A DNA stretch of 64,000 bases from Shewanella donghaensis (GTDB taxonomy: Bacteria; Pseudomonadota; Gammaproteobacteria; Enterobacterales; Shewanellaceae). Both the position numbers and the translations under genes were made by a program. The DNA lies in the NCBI RefSeq assembly GCF_007567505.1, contig NZ_CP041783.1, positions 4,588,001 through 4,652,000 of the forward strand, given 5' to 3'. Of this stretch, positions 35,381-43,746 are shown in pieces. Every line of letters starts with the position of its first letter. Position 1 is the first letter of the stretch. Under the pieces are notes generated by a model that saw only the letters and a list, made by a program, of their open reading frames with translations, was not told the DNA's origin and did no database searches.

Positions 35381-36784
35381 ATGTCTTTTAAAAAAACTAC
35401 GCTGGCACTTGCGCTAGCTTCCGTATGTAGTGCAGCTCTTGCTACACCTACTGTTACTGTGCCAAATAGCACTTTCTCTAAGCAAGGTTTAGAGTTAAAG
35501 ACTGGTACTGTAAATGGCGCTACTGTTGAGATTGCACATGGTGCTGCTCTACAGGTTGGTGACCGTATGTTGGTTGAGCTAAGTGGCAACACTCAAGTTA
35601 CATGGCCTGCTTCTGTTGACATGGATTCAGTAATTCCTTCTGGAACTACTGGCGCAACAGCTACAGGTGTTTGGGGTCTTTTAGATAGCACTGACACTAC
35701 TGCTACTTACCGTCTTACTAACTTAGATACAGGTTCTGATCAGTTAAACACTATCGGTTCTATCACTTCTTTCACTGGTTACGAAGTTGATGTTGTTGAC
35801 ATTCTTGCTGGTGGCGTAGATTTCTCAGTTGACTTCCAACTTGTTGACGGTACTAACGTCGATGGTAATAAAGTTACTGAGCCTGTTGCTACTTCAGAAG
35901 ATCAATTCGGTGGTTCTACTATCGATTCGACTGGTCGCGCATCACAAGTTGTTGATATCGAGCAAGAGCGTAAAGCTTTCGTTTCAGGTACAACTGATGT
36001 AGTAACTATCACTGCTGCTGTAGAAACTCCAGGTATCGCTTGGGCTGCTTCTACAACTACTGCTGACCCAGAAGTTGCTACTGTAGAAAACCAAGTATTC
36101 GTACTGAAAGGTGATTTTACAAACAATTCAGTTATTGCAAACAATGATAGTCTTAATACTGTTGTTGCAACTGACAAAATGTCTGCAACTTATACTTACA
36201 ATGCAGCAGGTACTTTAACTACTTCAGCTCAGTTTGTTATTACTCCAAACGGTACTGGTACTCTTAAAGCACCACAAAGCTTTACTGCTGACGTTAACTA
36301 CGAGTTCTATAACGCTCCTATTGCTGGTTCTGTCTTAAATGATGGTATTTTAGCAACTGATGTTCTAGGTGTGTTTGACGCTGGTTCTAACCTTAATGCT
36401 GGTGAGTGGACTCTGAACGGTTCTATCGTTCACGTTCCTTACATGCCTTACGGTGCTAACATTAGCCAAATCGTATATGTTGATAACCGTGGTTCTCAAG
36501 ACGGTTCAATCTTCATCGATTGGTATGATGAAGCTGGTATGGGTGGAACTTGTGACCTTACTGCTGACTACGGCGTAACTGCTACAGCTGGTACTGTTAC
36601 TAAGTTTACTGCCGAGCTTAAAGAATGTATCCTTGGCGATTCAGCTTCTGATGATAAGTTAAAAGTTGCATTTACTGTAACTGTTAACTCTCCTGAAGAT
36701 GACATCACAGTATACTCTGCTTACAATGTTAACGGTTCTGACCGTGGCATGGTAAACAACAGCCAATACAAAGGTATTAAGTAA
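35381..36784 (+). CDS. Highly expressed acidic secreted protein, probable S-layer or major surface protein
   Basis: 467 residues from the ATG at 35381 (GGAG six bases before it; the frame is open to 35318 but without a ribosome site). A classical signal peptide ends SAALA at residue 21, so Sec export to the periplasm comes first. The mature part is threonine-, valine- and aspartate-rich: by my count about 60 Thr, about 54 acidic against 19 basic residues, and only two cysteines, both near the C terminus (TCDL, KECI). It looks all-beta. Codons are strikingly uniform (GGT, GCT, ACT, GTT), as in very abundant proteins. It lies behind a dedicated secretion operon and has its own promoter and terminator. 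I do not recognise the family with certainty; Slr4-type marine S-layer proteins are a candidate. No RTX repeats, so type I export is unlikely. Confidence 0.75.
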   Translation: MSFKKTTLALALASVCSAALATPTVTVPNSTFSKQGLELKTGTVNGATVEIAHGAALQVGDRMLVELSGNTQVTWPASVDMDSVIPSGTTGATATGVWGLLDSTDTTATYRLTNLDTGSDQLNTIGSITSFTGYEVDVVDILAGGVDFSVDFQLVDGTNVDGNKVTEPVATSEDQFGGSTIDSTGRASQVVDIEQERKAFVSGTTDVVTITAAVETPGIAWAASTTTADPEVATVENQVFVLKGDFTNNSVIANNDSLNTVVATDKMSATYTYNAAGTLTTSAQFVITPNGTGTLKAPQSFTADVNYEFYNAPIAGSVLNDGILATDVLGVFDAGSNLNAGEWTLNGSIVHVPYMPYGANISQIVYVDNRGSQDGSIFIDWYDEAGMGGTCDLTADYGVTATAGTVTKFTAELKECILGDSASDDKLKVAFTVTVNSPEDDITVYSAYNVNGSDRGMVNNSQYKGIK

Positions 36785-36806
36785 TTAATCCTTAGTATTT
36801 GTTAAT

Positions 36807-36835
36807 AAAAGGCGACTTAGGTCGCCTTTTTTTTT
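36807..36835 (+). terminator. Strong intrinsic terminator after the surface-protein gene
   Basis: GGCGAC (36811-36816), TTAG loop, GTCGCC (36821-36826), preceded by AAAA and followed by nine T residues. It isolates the highly expressed gene from the glycan genes downstream. Confidence 0.94.
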
Positions 36836-36861
36836 ATTTCAATTTCTTGTCGGAGTCAAAA

Positions 36862-38634
36862 GTGGTACTAAATAAAACGAGCTTATATTGCTTTTTATTG
36901 CTTTTAGGGCTTAGTTTTATTTGTTACTACCCTGCATTAAATGCCCCATTTTACCTTGATGATTTTGGCTCGATCACAGGGAATGCTAAATTATCTTCTA
37001 TCGAAGTCGCTGACCTTTTACAAAGCTACGGGTTACGATTTGTTGGCTATTTTTCTTTTGCATTAAATACGGTATACGTAGGCGCTGAACCGCTACATTT
37101 TCGTTTAATTAATATTCTAATACATGTTTTTGTTAGTTTTTCGATTTATACTTTTATTAAATTGTTGTTTGTGGCCAATGCAAATAAAGTTAAACTTAAC
37201 GATAGTTTAAAATACAGGCAACTTACTGCTGTCACTTACCAGTTTTGGATACCATTGTTCTTAGCTTGTTTATATTTAATGCATCCATTGAATACACAAG
37301 CAGTCACTTATATTGTTCAACGTTTAGCTTCTTTAGTTACATTGTTTTATATTTTTGCCTGTGTTGCTTACTTAATTGCTAGGTTGTCAACAACCAAGAC
37401 AACAAGGTATTTTGCAACTGTGGTCTGTATAGTTTGTGGAATGTTGGCTATGCTAACTAAGCAAAATGCTGCAACTCTACCTTTAGTTATTTTGCTATTG
37501 GAATGTTTTTTCTTTGCAAATAAGAGTTTTAAAAAGCTACTTATTTTATTGTCAGTTAGTTTTGTCGCCATTTTAGGTGCTACTTACTTATTCAATCCTT
37601 TCCCTTCCTTTTTTTCCGCTGTTGATAGTGCAACTAAAGAGACGACGTTAATTAGTCGTGCAGAATATTTCTCTACACAATTAATCATATTGTGGGATTA
37701 TATTTTAAAGTTTTTTATACCTACCGGATTGCAGCTTAATTATGCCAATATCATTAATAAGGGCATAACTTCTCAGGTAACCATTGCTGCTATTGTTGGT
37801 CATGTAGCCGCTATTTTATTTGCGGTATTAGTTAAAAAAAATAATCCATTGATAGCGCTAGGTATCCTTTTTTATTACATCACTCATATTATAGAATCTA
37901 GTATTATTCCTATTACCGACGTGGGGTTTGAACATCGTACATATTTACCAAATGTTGGCCTTGTGATCATACTCGCAGGGATCTTATCAAGCTTGGTGTT
38001 AGAAAAAATAAATAAAATTCAAATTCTGGCGAGCTTAATAATATTAGGGGTTTTAGGATACTTAACTCTGGAACGAAATGTTTTATGGGCCGATAAATTA
38101 GCGTTTGCTAAAAATGAAGTATCAATAGCCCCTGATTCAATTAGAGCACATACAATGCTGGCCTCTGTTTATGTTAATGATAACAAACCGGTTGAAGCAT
38201 TGGCTGAATATGAAGCAGCAATAAACTTAAGTGCTACAAGAAACCAAGTTAGTTTTGACCTACTTAGAGATTATATAAGAGTGTTATATACCTTAGGCCA
38301 ATATGAATCAGCAGGCCCATTAACAACCCTAGTGATGAAATACACTAATGGACATAGAAGAAAAGATAGGAGCGAGATTATGGCTTTGATTGCAGTTAGT
38401 CATATTCAAGCTGGTCGTCTTGGATTTGCTAAAGGCTTATTAAATCAATCTTTACGTTTAGACCCTAAAAATGGTTTTGCGACCTACCAACTAGGTTCAG
38501 TGCTTTGGAAAATGGGTGAGCAAGAAAAAGCAATGAAGTTATTAGAAGAATTTGCGGTCATTAAAGAAGAAGATAAAGTGATATTACAGCTTTATCAACA
38601 AATGCAGAGTTTGAAGCAAGTAAATACGCAATAA
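36862..38634 (+). CDS. GT-C-like membrane glycosyltransferase with C-terminal TPR repeats
   Basis: 590-residue polytopic inner-membrane protein. The start is a GTG at 36862 with CGGAG six bases before it. About ten membrane segments fill residues 1-420, with the acidic pair D33-D34 (FYLDDFGSI) in the first periplasmic loop, where GT-C enzymes keep their catalytic aspartate. The stretch HPLNTQAVTYIVQRLASL resembles TMTC-type O-mannosyltransferases. The C-terminal third has TPR-like helices (SIRAHTMLASVYVNDNKPVEALAEYEAAI; repeated later). It probably moves a sugar from a polyprenyl-phosphate carrier onto protein or glycan. Its position just after the threonine-rich secreted protein suggests that protein as substrate (inference). 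Confidence 0.75.
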   Translation: MVLNKTSLYCFLLLLGLSFICYYPALNAPFYLDDFGSITGNAKLSSIEVADLLQSYGLRFVGYFSFALNTVYVGAEPLHFRLINILIHVFVSFSIYTFIKLLFVANANKVKLNDSLKYRQLTAVTYQFWIPLFLACLYLMHPLNTQAVTYIVQRLASLVTLFYIFACVAYLIARLSTTKTTRYFATVVCIVCGMLAMLTKQNAATLPLVILLLECFFFANKSFKKLLILLSVSFVAILGATYLFNPFPSFFSAVDSATKETTLISRAEYFSTQLIILWDYILKFFIPTGLQLNYANIINKGITSQVTIAAIVGHVAAILFAVLVKKNNPLIALGILFYYITHIIESSIIPITDVGFEHRTYLPNVGLVIILAGILSSLVLEKINKIQILASLIILGVLGYLTLERNVLWADKLAFAKNEVSIAPDSIRAHTMLASVYVNDNKPVEALAEYEAAINLSATRNQVSFDLLRDYIRVLYTLGQYESAGPLTTLVMKYTNGHRRKDRSEIMALIAVSHIQAGRLGFAKGLLNQSLRLDPKNGFATYQLGSVLWKMGEQEKAMKLLEEFAVIKEEDKVILQLYQQMQSLKQVNTQ

Positions 38635-38693
38635 CCAGTTAAGAGTATGTTAATTGCTCTAATCATTTATTATGCACACTTATCTTGTTAACT

Positions 38694-38702
38694 TGCTATA
38701 AT
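38694..38702 (+). promoter_or_regulatory. Extended -10 promoter of the glycan operon
   Basis: TGCTATAAT (38694-38702) is a perfect extended -10 element 51 bases before the GT2 start. A clear -35 is absent, as usual with extended -10 promoters. It could start the long operon running to 53,507. Confidence 0.55.
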
Positions 38703-38752
38703 ATCCGAACTTTAAATAAGAATAATTATCTGATTGTATGATGGGGATATTA

Positions 38753-39466
38753 ATGAGGCAAGCTGTTGTTATTCCTGCTTTTAATGAAGAAAAAACTATA
38801 AGTAAAGTGATAAGTTCCTTACAGAGACTAAACGCTTTTGACATCATTGTGGTCGATGATGGTAGTACTGATAAAACGCGTGAAGAAGTAAAAAAATTTC
38901 CCAAGGTGACTTTATTATCTTTAACAGTAAATTTAGGTGCTTGGAAAGCAATGCAAACTGGCATTCGATATTGCCATAGCCTTGGATATAAAAGGGTTAT
39001 TACTTTTGATGCAGATGGGCAGCACTTGCCTGCTACTTTGACTATGTTAATTGAGCATCAAACTAAAACAAATTGTGATGTAGTCGTTGGCTCTTGCACT
39101 CAGCGAGGGAGTTTAGCCCGCCACATTGCTTGGCGATTTTTTCGGCTGTTATCAGGCATTAAGATATTTGATATAACTTCGGGATTGAGAGTTTATAACG
39201 CTGAAGCTATAGACGTTCTAAGTGGAAAAGAGGCGACATTACTCGAGTACCAGGACGTTGGTGTGCTTTTAATGCTTAAAAATCACGGTTTGACTTTTAC
39301 AGAATTAAAAGTACCTATGAAACCTAGGGAAGATGGTATCTCAAGAATTTTTCATTCTTGGTGGGCCGTTGCTTATTATATGGCCCACACAAGTTTACTA
39401 TGTATAAGTAAAATAAAAAAACAACATAATCTAATTTTAATGAATAAACAAAAATATAATGCATAA
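38753..39466 (+). CDS. Dolichyl-phosphate-mannose-synthase-like glycosyltransferase (GT2)
   Basis: Cytosolic-face GT2 enzyme of 237 residues that likely charges a polyprenyl phosphate with a sugar for later use by a GT-C transferase. The start at 38753 has GGGGA five bases before it; an upstream ATG at 38738 does not. Motifs: VVIPAFNEE at the N terminus, VDDGSTDKT (about 37-45), FDADGQH (about 89-95) and a C-terminal REDGISRI. It overlaps the next gene, a DUF2304 protein; the pair is common and supports the undecaprenyl-phosphate sugar role. Confidence 0.88.
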   Translation: MRQAVVIPAFNEEKTISKVISSLQRLNAFDIIVVDDGSTDKTREEVKKFPKVTLLSLTVNLGAWKAMQTGIRYCHSLGYKRVITFDADGQHLPATLTMLIEHQTKTNCDVVVGSCTQRGSLARHIAWRFFRLLSGIKIFDITSGLRVYNAEAIDVLSGKEATLLEYQDVGVLLMLKNHGLTFTELKVPMKPREDGISRIFHSWWAVAYYMAHTSLLCISKIKKQHNLILMNKQKYNA

Positions 39467-39827
39467 TTACCAACTCTTCACCGCAGTCATAGCAATTATC
39501 TTTTTTGCTACTGCTTTCCTTCTTGTAAGGAGAGACACAATCTTGCCTGGTTCAGCGCTTAGATGGACATTTTTGTCTATTTTAATTCTAATCCTAGGCT
39601 TATTTCCTCAGTTATCGGATTATGCTGCTAAATTGCTTGGTATAGGTTACCCGCCTATTCTGCCAGTTCTTTTTGCTTGCATGATTTTGCTATTGAAAGC
39701 CTTGTTAAGCGATATTCGAAGCACAAAAGATAGGGTGAAGCTTGAAAGGCTGGTTCAAAAGGTCTCAATATTAGAACAAGCCATTGAAAAAAATCAACAA
39801 GCAGCCGAAGTTAAGGAAAAAAGTTAA
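39459..39827 (+). CDS. DUF2304 family membrane protein
   Basis: 122-residue inner-membrane protein with three hydrophobic segments (about residues 3-22, 30-50 and 66-86) and a cytoplasmic coiled-coil end. DUF2304 proteins are regular partners of DPM1-like GT2 enzymes and may help in flipping or use of the lipid-linked sugar; the exact role is not known. It overlaps the GT2 gene by eight bases and abuts the exporter gene. Confidence 0.85.
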   Translation: MHNYQLFTAVIAIIFFATAFLLVRRDTILPGSALRWTFLSILILILGLFPQLSDYAAKLLGIGYPPILPVLFACMILLLKALLSDIRSTKDRVKLERLVQKVSILEQAIEKNQQAAEVKEKS

Positions 39828-40601
39828 ATGTCCTTTTTCCAATATTTGCCACTGATTCATCTGATGGCAAGAATGAAATTAAAGTCGAAGGCGAATACGT
39901 TAGTATTAAGCTATATCTGGTGGATTCTTGAGCCCTTACTATTTGTGCTGATGTTTTATTTTGTCTTTAAGTTTTTACTGCATAGAGGGCGTGAGGATTT
40001 TTTAATTTTCCTTATCATCGGGAAAATTCCTTTCCTATGGTTTTCAAAAAGTGTCACTTCTGCCGCAAATTCCTTAATTGAAAATAGAGGACTCATTAAT
40101 CAGCGCGCCATTCCTAAATTTGTATTTCCAATGGTAAACATAAATGAAGTTGCCTATCAGCAGTTCGTGACTTTTGGTGTCCTGTTACTTTTTGTCGTCT
40201 TAAGTGGTTACAGCCACTTTGGACTCTGGTGGCAGATAGTGCCTCTGATTGTATTACAGTATTTGCTTATTTGTGGTGTTAGTAGCTGTTTTGCGTTATT
40301 TGTGACTTATCTACCTGACTTTAGGCTAATTTTGCAAATGTTTATGATGGGATTAATGTTTTGTTCAGGGATATTTTGGAGTATTGGAGATATTGCTGAC
40401 CCACAATTACAGAAAGCAATATTACTGTTCAATCCTTTAGCAGTAATCATAGATGGCTACAGGCAAGTGTTAATGCATGGGCAAATATTACATTGGTTAG
40501 CTTTTATGCCCGCGTTACTGATATCGGTAATCCTTAATGTTATTGGTTTTGGTGCGCTTAAAAAGTTTGATGGCGTTTTGACTAGACGGGTGTTTATGTA
40601 A
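39828..40601 (+). CDS. wzm: ABC-type polysaccharide exporter permease (Wzm-like)
   Basis: Inner-membrane permease that moves undecaprenyl-linked glycan to the periplasm. 257 residues with six hydrophobic spans of the ABC-2 type and the typical KYKNSVLG-like region replaced by RMKLKSKANTLVLSYIWWILEPLLF. The W-S-I-G-D-I-A-D motif in the fifth span region is seen in this family. Its start abuts the DUF2304 stop, and its stop overlaps the ATPase start (TAATG), so the exporter is translated as a unit. Confidence 0.92.
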   Translation: MSFFQYLPLIHLMARMKLKSKANTLVLSYIWWILEPLLFVLMFYFVFKFLLHRGREDFLIFLIIGKIPFLWFSKSVTSAANSLIENRGLINQRAIPKFVFPMVNINEVAYQQFVTFGVLLLFVVLSGYSHFGLWWQIVPLIVLQYLLICGVSSCFALFVTYLPDFRLILQMFMMGLMFCSGIFWSIGDIADPQLQKAILLFNPLAVIIDGYRQVLMHGQILHWLAFMPALLISVILNVIGFGALKKFDGVLTRRVFM

Positions 40602-41311
40602 TGTCAGATGTTATTTTAAAAGCTGATTCACTATCACTAGAATACAAAAGTAGAATTGGTTTTTTACAACAATTTAATTATAAAGCGGTAGATAACGTCA
40701 GTTTCGACATTAAGCGTGGCGAGGTCTTTGGCATACTAGGCCGAAATGGTTCAGGAAAATCCTCTTTACTTAAGGTGCTTGCAGGAACATTGTTGCCAGA
40801 CAGTGGTAACTTGACTTGTGGCAAAGAGATATCTCGTTCGTTATTAGCTTTAGGTTTAGGGTTTAATAATAATCTGAGTGGGCGTGATAATGCATTGATT
40901 AGCTGTATGCTTAATGGTTATACCAAAAAAGAATCTATAGTGCTTGCTGATGAAGTGGGCGAGTTTGCTGAGTTAGGTGATTTTTTTGATCAACCAGTAA
41001 AAACCTATTCATCAGGGATGAGAAGTCGACTAGGATTTGCCTCAGCAATTATTGCTAAGGTAGATATCTTGCTTATTGATGAAACATTAAGCGTTGGTGA
41101 TAATGCCTTTAAACAAAAAGCAGAGAATGCTTTGCTCAATAAGATATCTGGTGAACAAACGGTCATTTTTGTATCTCATAGTATCCAGCAAATCAACAAA
41201 TTATGCAGTCGTTGCCTTTGGTTAGAAAAAGGTAAAACCATGGCTTTGGGGCCGACTAAAGAAGTGATGGCTAAGTATTTAGAAAATAAACAGGAAGAAG
41301 TGAAGATTTAA
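40601..41311 (+). CDS. wzt: ABC-type polysaccharide exporter ATPase (Wzt-like), short form
   Basis: ATPase of the exporter, 236 residues. Walker A GRNGSGKSS (about residues 48-56), signature YSSGMRSRLGFA (about 140-151), Walker B ILLIDETLSVGD and the H-loop histidine in FVSHS are all present. The C-terminal carbohydrate-binding domain found in Wzt proteins that recognise a chain-end cap is missing, so export should not depend on such a cap. The glutamate-rich C terminus is simply short. Confidence 0.93.
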   Translation: MSDVILKADSLSLEYKSRIGFLQQFNYKAVDNVSFDIKRGEVFGILGRNGSGKSSLLKVLAGTLLPDSGNLTCGKEISRSLLALGLGFNNNLSGRDNALISCMLNGYTKKESIVLADEVGEFAELGDFFDQPVKTYSSGMRSRLGFASAIIAKVDILLIDETLSVGDNAFKQKAENALLNKISGEQTVIFVSHSIQQINKLCSRCLWLEKGKTMALGPTKEVMAKYLENKQEEVKI

Positions 41312-41312
41312 T

Positions 41313-42194
41313 ATGAATAGAAAAGGAATTATATTGGCCGGTGGGTCAGGTACTCGATTATATCCCCTAACCAAAGTTGTCAGTAAACAACTTATGCCTG
41401 TTTATGATAAACCAATGATTTATTATCCAATATCCACGCTGATGAATGCAGGAATTAAAGAGATATTAATTATTGCAACACCAGATGAGTTACCTCGTTT
41501 TCAAGCCTTATTAGGTGATGGTAAAGATTGGGGCATAAGTTTTGATTATGTAGCTCAACCGTCTCCAGACGGACTCGCTCAAGCCTTTATACTAGCTGAA
41601 CAGTTTTTAAATGGTGCTAGTGCAGCATTAGTACTAGGTGATAATTTATTTTATGGCCATGAGTTATCGCACTCGTTACAGCACGCGAGTCAGCAATCAA
41701 TTGGAGCAACAGTATTTGGTTATCATGTATCAAATCCAACAGCTTACGGCGTTGTAGAATTTAACTCAGAAGGGAAAGTTGTTTCAATTGAAGAGAAGCC
41801 TGAACATCCTAAATCAAATTATGCAGTTCCAGGTTTATACTTTTTTGATAATAATGTCGTGGCATTTGCTAAAGAAGTTAAACCATCGGTAAGAGGCGAA
41901 CTAGAAATAACAGATGTGATTGAGCGCTACCTTATTAATGGTAATCTTAATGTTGAACTTATGGGGCGTGGTACAGCTTGGCTTGATACTGGCACCCATG
42001 ATAGCTTGCTGCAGGCTGCACAGTTTATTGAAACCATAGAAAAACGACAAGGTCTAAAGGTGAACTGCCCTGAAGAAATTGCATACCGAATGGGTTACAT
42101 CTCTGAGGAGCAATTACGGGACTTAGCCATGCCGTTAAAAAAATCGGGTTATGGCCAATATTTGCTAAACATGCTTGAACAGAAAGTATTCTAA
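41313..42194 (+). CDS. rfbA: Glucose-1-phosphate thymidylyltransferase
   Basis: First enzyme of dTDP-L-rhamnose synthesis; makes dTDP-glucose. 293 residues with the nucleotide-binding GGSGTRLYPLT near the N terminus, the QPSPDGLAQAF segment (about 84-94) and GDNLFYG. First of four consecutive rhamnose genes in the order A-C-D-B. It begins one base after the exporter ATPase gene. Confidence 0.96.
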   Translation: MNRKGIILAGGSGTRLYPLTKVVSKQLMPVYDKPMIYYPISTLMNAGIKEILIIATPDELPRFQALLGDGKDWGISFDYVAQPSPDGLAQAFILAEQFLNGASAALVLGDNLFYGHELSHSLQHASQQSIGATVFGYHVSNPTAYGVVEFNSEGKVVSIEEKPEHPKSNYAVPGLYFFDNNVVAFAKEVKPSVRGELEITDVIERYLINGNLNVELMGRGTAWLDTGTHDSLLQAAQFIETIEKRQGLKVNCPEEIAYRMGYISEEQLRDLAMPLKKSGYGQYLLNMLEQKVF

Positions 42195-42235
42195 TAACTC
42201 AGTACAAATAACGTATAAAAGTGTAGATACATAAT

Positions 42236-42790
42236 ATGAAATTTATTGAAACCAATATACCTGATGTAAAGATTATCGAGCCTGCTGTATTTGGTGATGA
42301 CCGTGGTTTTTTCATGGAGACGTTCCGCACCGAGCTATTTAATCAACACTGCGGTGAGCGAGTCTTTGTACAAGAAAATCACAGTAAATCATCCAATGGA
42401 ATATTACGTGGCTTACATTATCAAACAGAAAATACTCAAGGTAAGTTAGTGCGAGTGACGAGTGGTGAAGTGTTTGATGTTGCCGTTGATATGCGCAGTG
42501 ATTCAAAAACCTTTGGCAAATGGGTTGGGGTAATATTATCAGCCGAGAATAAACGTCAATTATGGGTACCAGAAGGTTTTGCTCACGGCTTTTTTGTCAC
42601 CTCTGACTCAGCTGAATTTGTATATAAATGTACCGATATTTATAACCCATCAGCTGAAGTATCCATTAAATGGGATGATCCATCTCTCGCAATTAATTGG
42701 CCATTAGAAAACCACAAAAACCCATTATTATCTGAAAAAGATGAATTGGGTTTAGCTTTCTCTAACGCTCCCACATTGACAGGTTTTTAG
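42236..42790 (+). CDS. rfbC: dTDP-4-dehydrorhamnose 3,5-epimerase
   Basis: Third step of dTDP-L-rhamnose synthesis. 184 residues; the cupin core has GILRGLHYQ with the catalytic histidine (about residue 63) and PEGFAHGF (about 120-127), plus FVYKCTD. It begins 41 bases after rfbA and ends one base before rfbD. Confidence 0.96.
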   Translation: MKFIETNIPDVKIIEPAVFGDDRGFFMETFRTELFNQHCGERVFVQENHSKSSNGILRGLHYQTENTQGKLVRVTSGEVFDVAVDMRSDSKTFGKWVGVILSAENKRQLWVPEGFAHGFFVTSDSAEFVYKCTDIYNPSAEVSIKWDDPSLAINWPLENHKNPLLSEKDELGLAFSNAPTLTGF

Positions 42791-42791
42791 T

Positions 42792-43685
42792 ATGCCAATT
42801 AAAGTATTGATAACAGGTAGGGGGGGGCAGTTAGCAAGTGAGTTAGCGAACACTGCACCTAATAATATTAAAGTTTTTTCTTTAGACTCAAAAGACTTAG
42901 ACATCACTGATATTGCCAAAATTAATAAGGTTGTATCGGAAGTAAATCCCGATATTATTATTAATGCAGCTGCCTATACTGCAGTAGATAAGGCTGAGTC
43001 AGAAAAAGAATTGGCCTATTCTGTTAATGCAATAGGTACCGAAAACCTTGCTAAAGTTTGCTCTGTTAACAACATTGGTTTGATTCATATTTCTACAGAT
43101 TTTGTGTTTAACGGCAATGCATGTCAGCCTTATTTACCAACAGATGAAACGGCACCCATCAGTGTTTATGGAGACACAAAGTTACAAGGTGAGCATAAAT
43201 TACTATCAGTTATGCCCTTCAATGCCATTATTATTAGAACCGCATGGGTCTACTCTAAATTTGGTAATAACTTTGTAAAAACAATGCTTCGTTTAATGCA
43301 AGAGCGCGACAAGCTCAATATTGTTTATGATCAAATTGGCACACCAACCTGGGCTGATGGTTTGGCCAGAATGATTTGGGGCCTCATCGAAAACAGATTT
43401 ATTACCAAGCCTATACAGCAAACAGCGACGAATATTTTACATTGGACTGACGCTGGGGTGACTTCATGGTACGACTTTGCTGTAGCCATTCAAGAGCTTG
43501 CTTTTGAACAAGGCATACTTAAAAATAAAATACCCATAAGACCAATATTGGCTAGTGAGTACCCAACGCCTGCCAAGCGACCAAACTATAGTGTATTAGA
43601 TAAAACTGAGGCAGAAAGACAGTCGAAAATCAATACTATACATTGGCAGAAGCAATTGAAAAATATGCTTAAATCAAATTTGTAA
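42792..43685 (+). CDS. rfbD: dTDP-4-dehydrorhamnose reductase
   Basis: Last step; reduces the keto-sugar to dTDP-L-rhamnose. 297 residues, SDR fold: LITGRGGQLASEL at the N terminus, the catalytic YGDTK (Y-x-x-x-K) at about residues 127-131, and the HISTDFVFNG segment. A run of eight G residues (42820-42827) lies in codons 10-12, inside the dinucleotide-binding loop; slippage there would shut the gene off. RNA spacing to rfbB is 61 bases. Confidence 0.95.
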   Translation: MPIKVLITGRGGQLASELANTAPNNIKVFSLDSKDLDITDIAKINKVVSEVNPDIIINAAAYTAVDKAESEKELAYSVNAIGTENLAKVCSVNNIGLIHISTDFVFNGNACQPYLPTDETAPISVYGDTKLQGEHKLLSVMPFNAIIIRTAWVYSKFGNNFVKTMLRLMQERDKLNIVYDQIGTPTWADGLARMIWGLIENRFITKPIQQTATNILHWTDAGVTSWYDFAVAIQELAFEQGILKNKIPIRPILASEYPTPAKRPNYSVLDKTEAERQSKINTIHWQKQLKNMLKSNL

Positions 43686-43746
43686 TGTCATAATTAAAAA
43701 TTTATTCAAATTAATAAAAGCAATAATTCAGTAGTAGGAAAGTAAA

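Noticed and set aside
35116..35592. 158-codon minus-strand frame across the surface-protein leader
   Set aside because: It is antisense to a strongly coded gene whose biased codons leave the opposite frame open.
35381..36784. Type I (RTX) secretion of the surface protein
   Set aside because: It has a cleavable N-terminal signal peptide and no glycine-rich RTX nonapeptides, and no type I exporter is present in the window.
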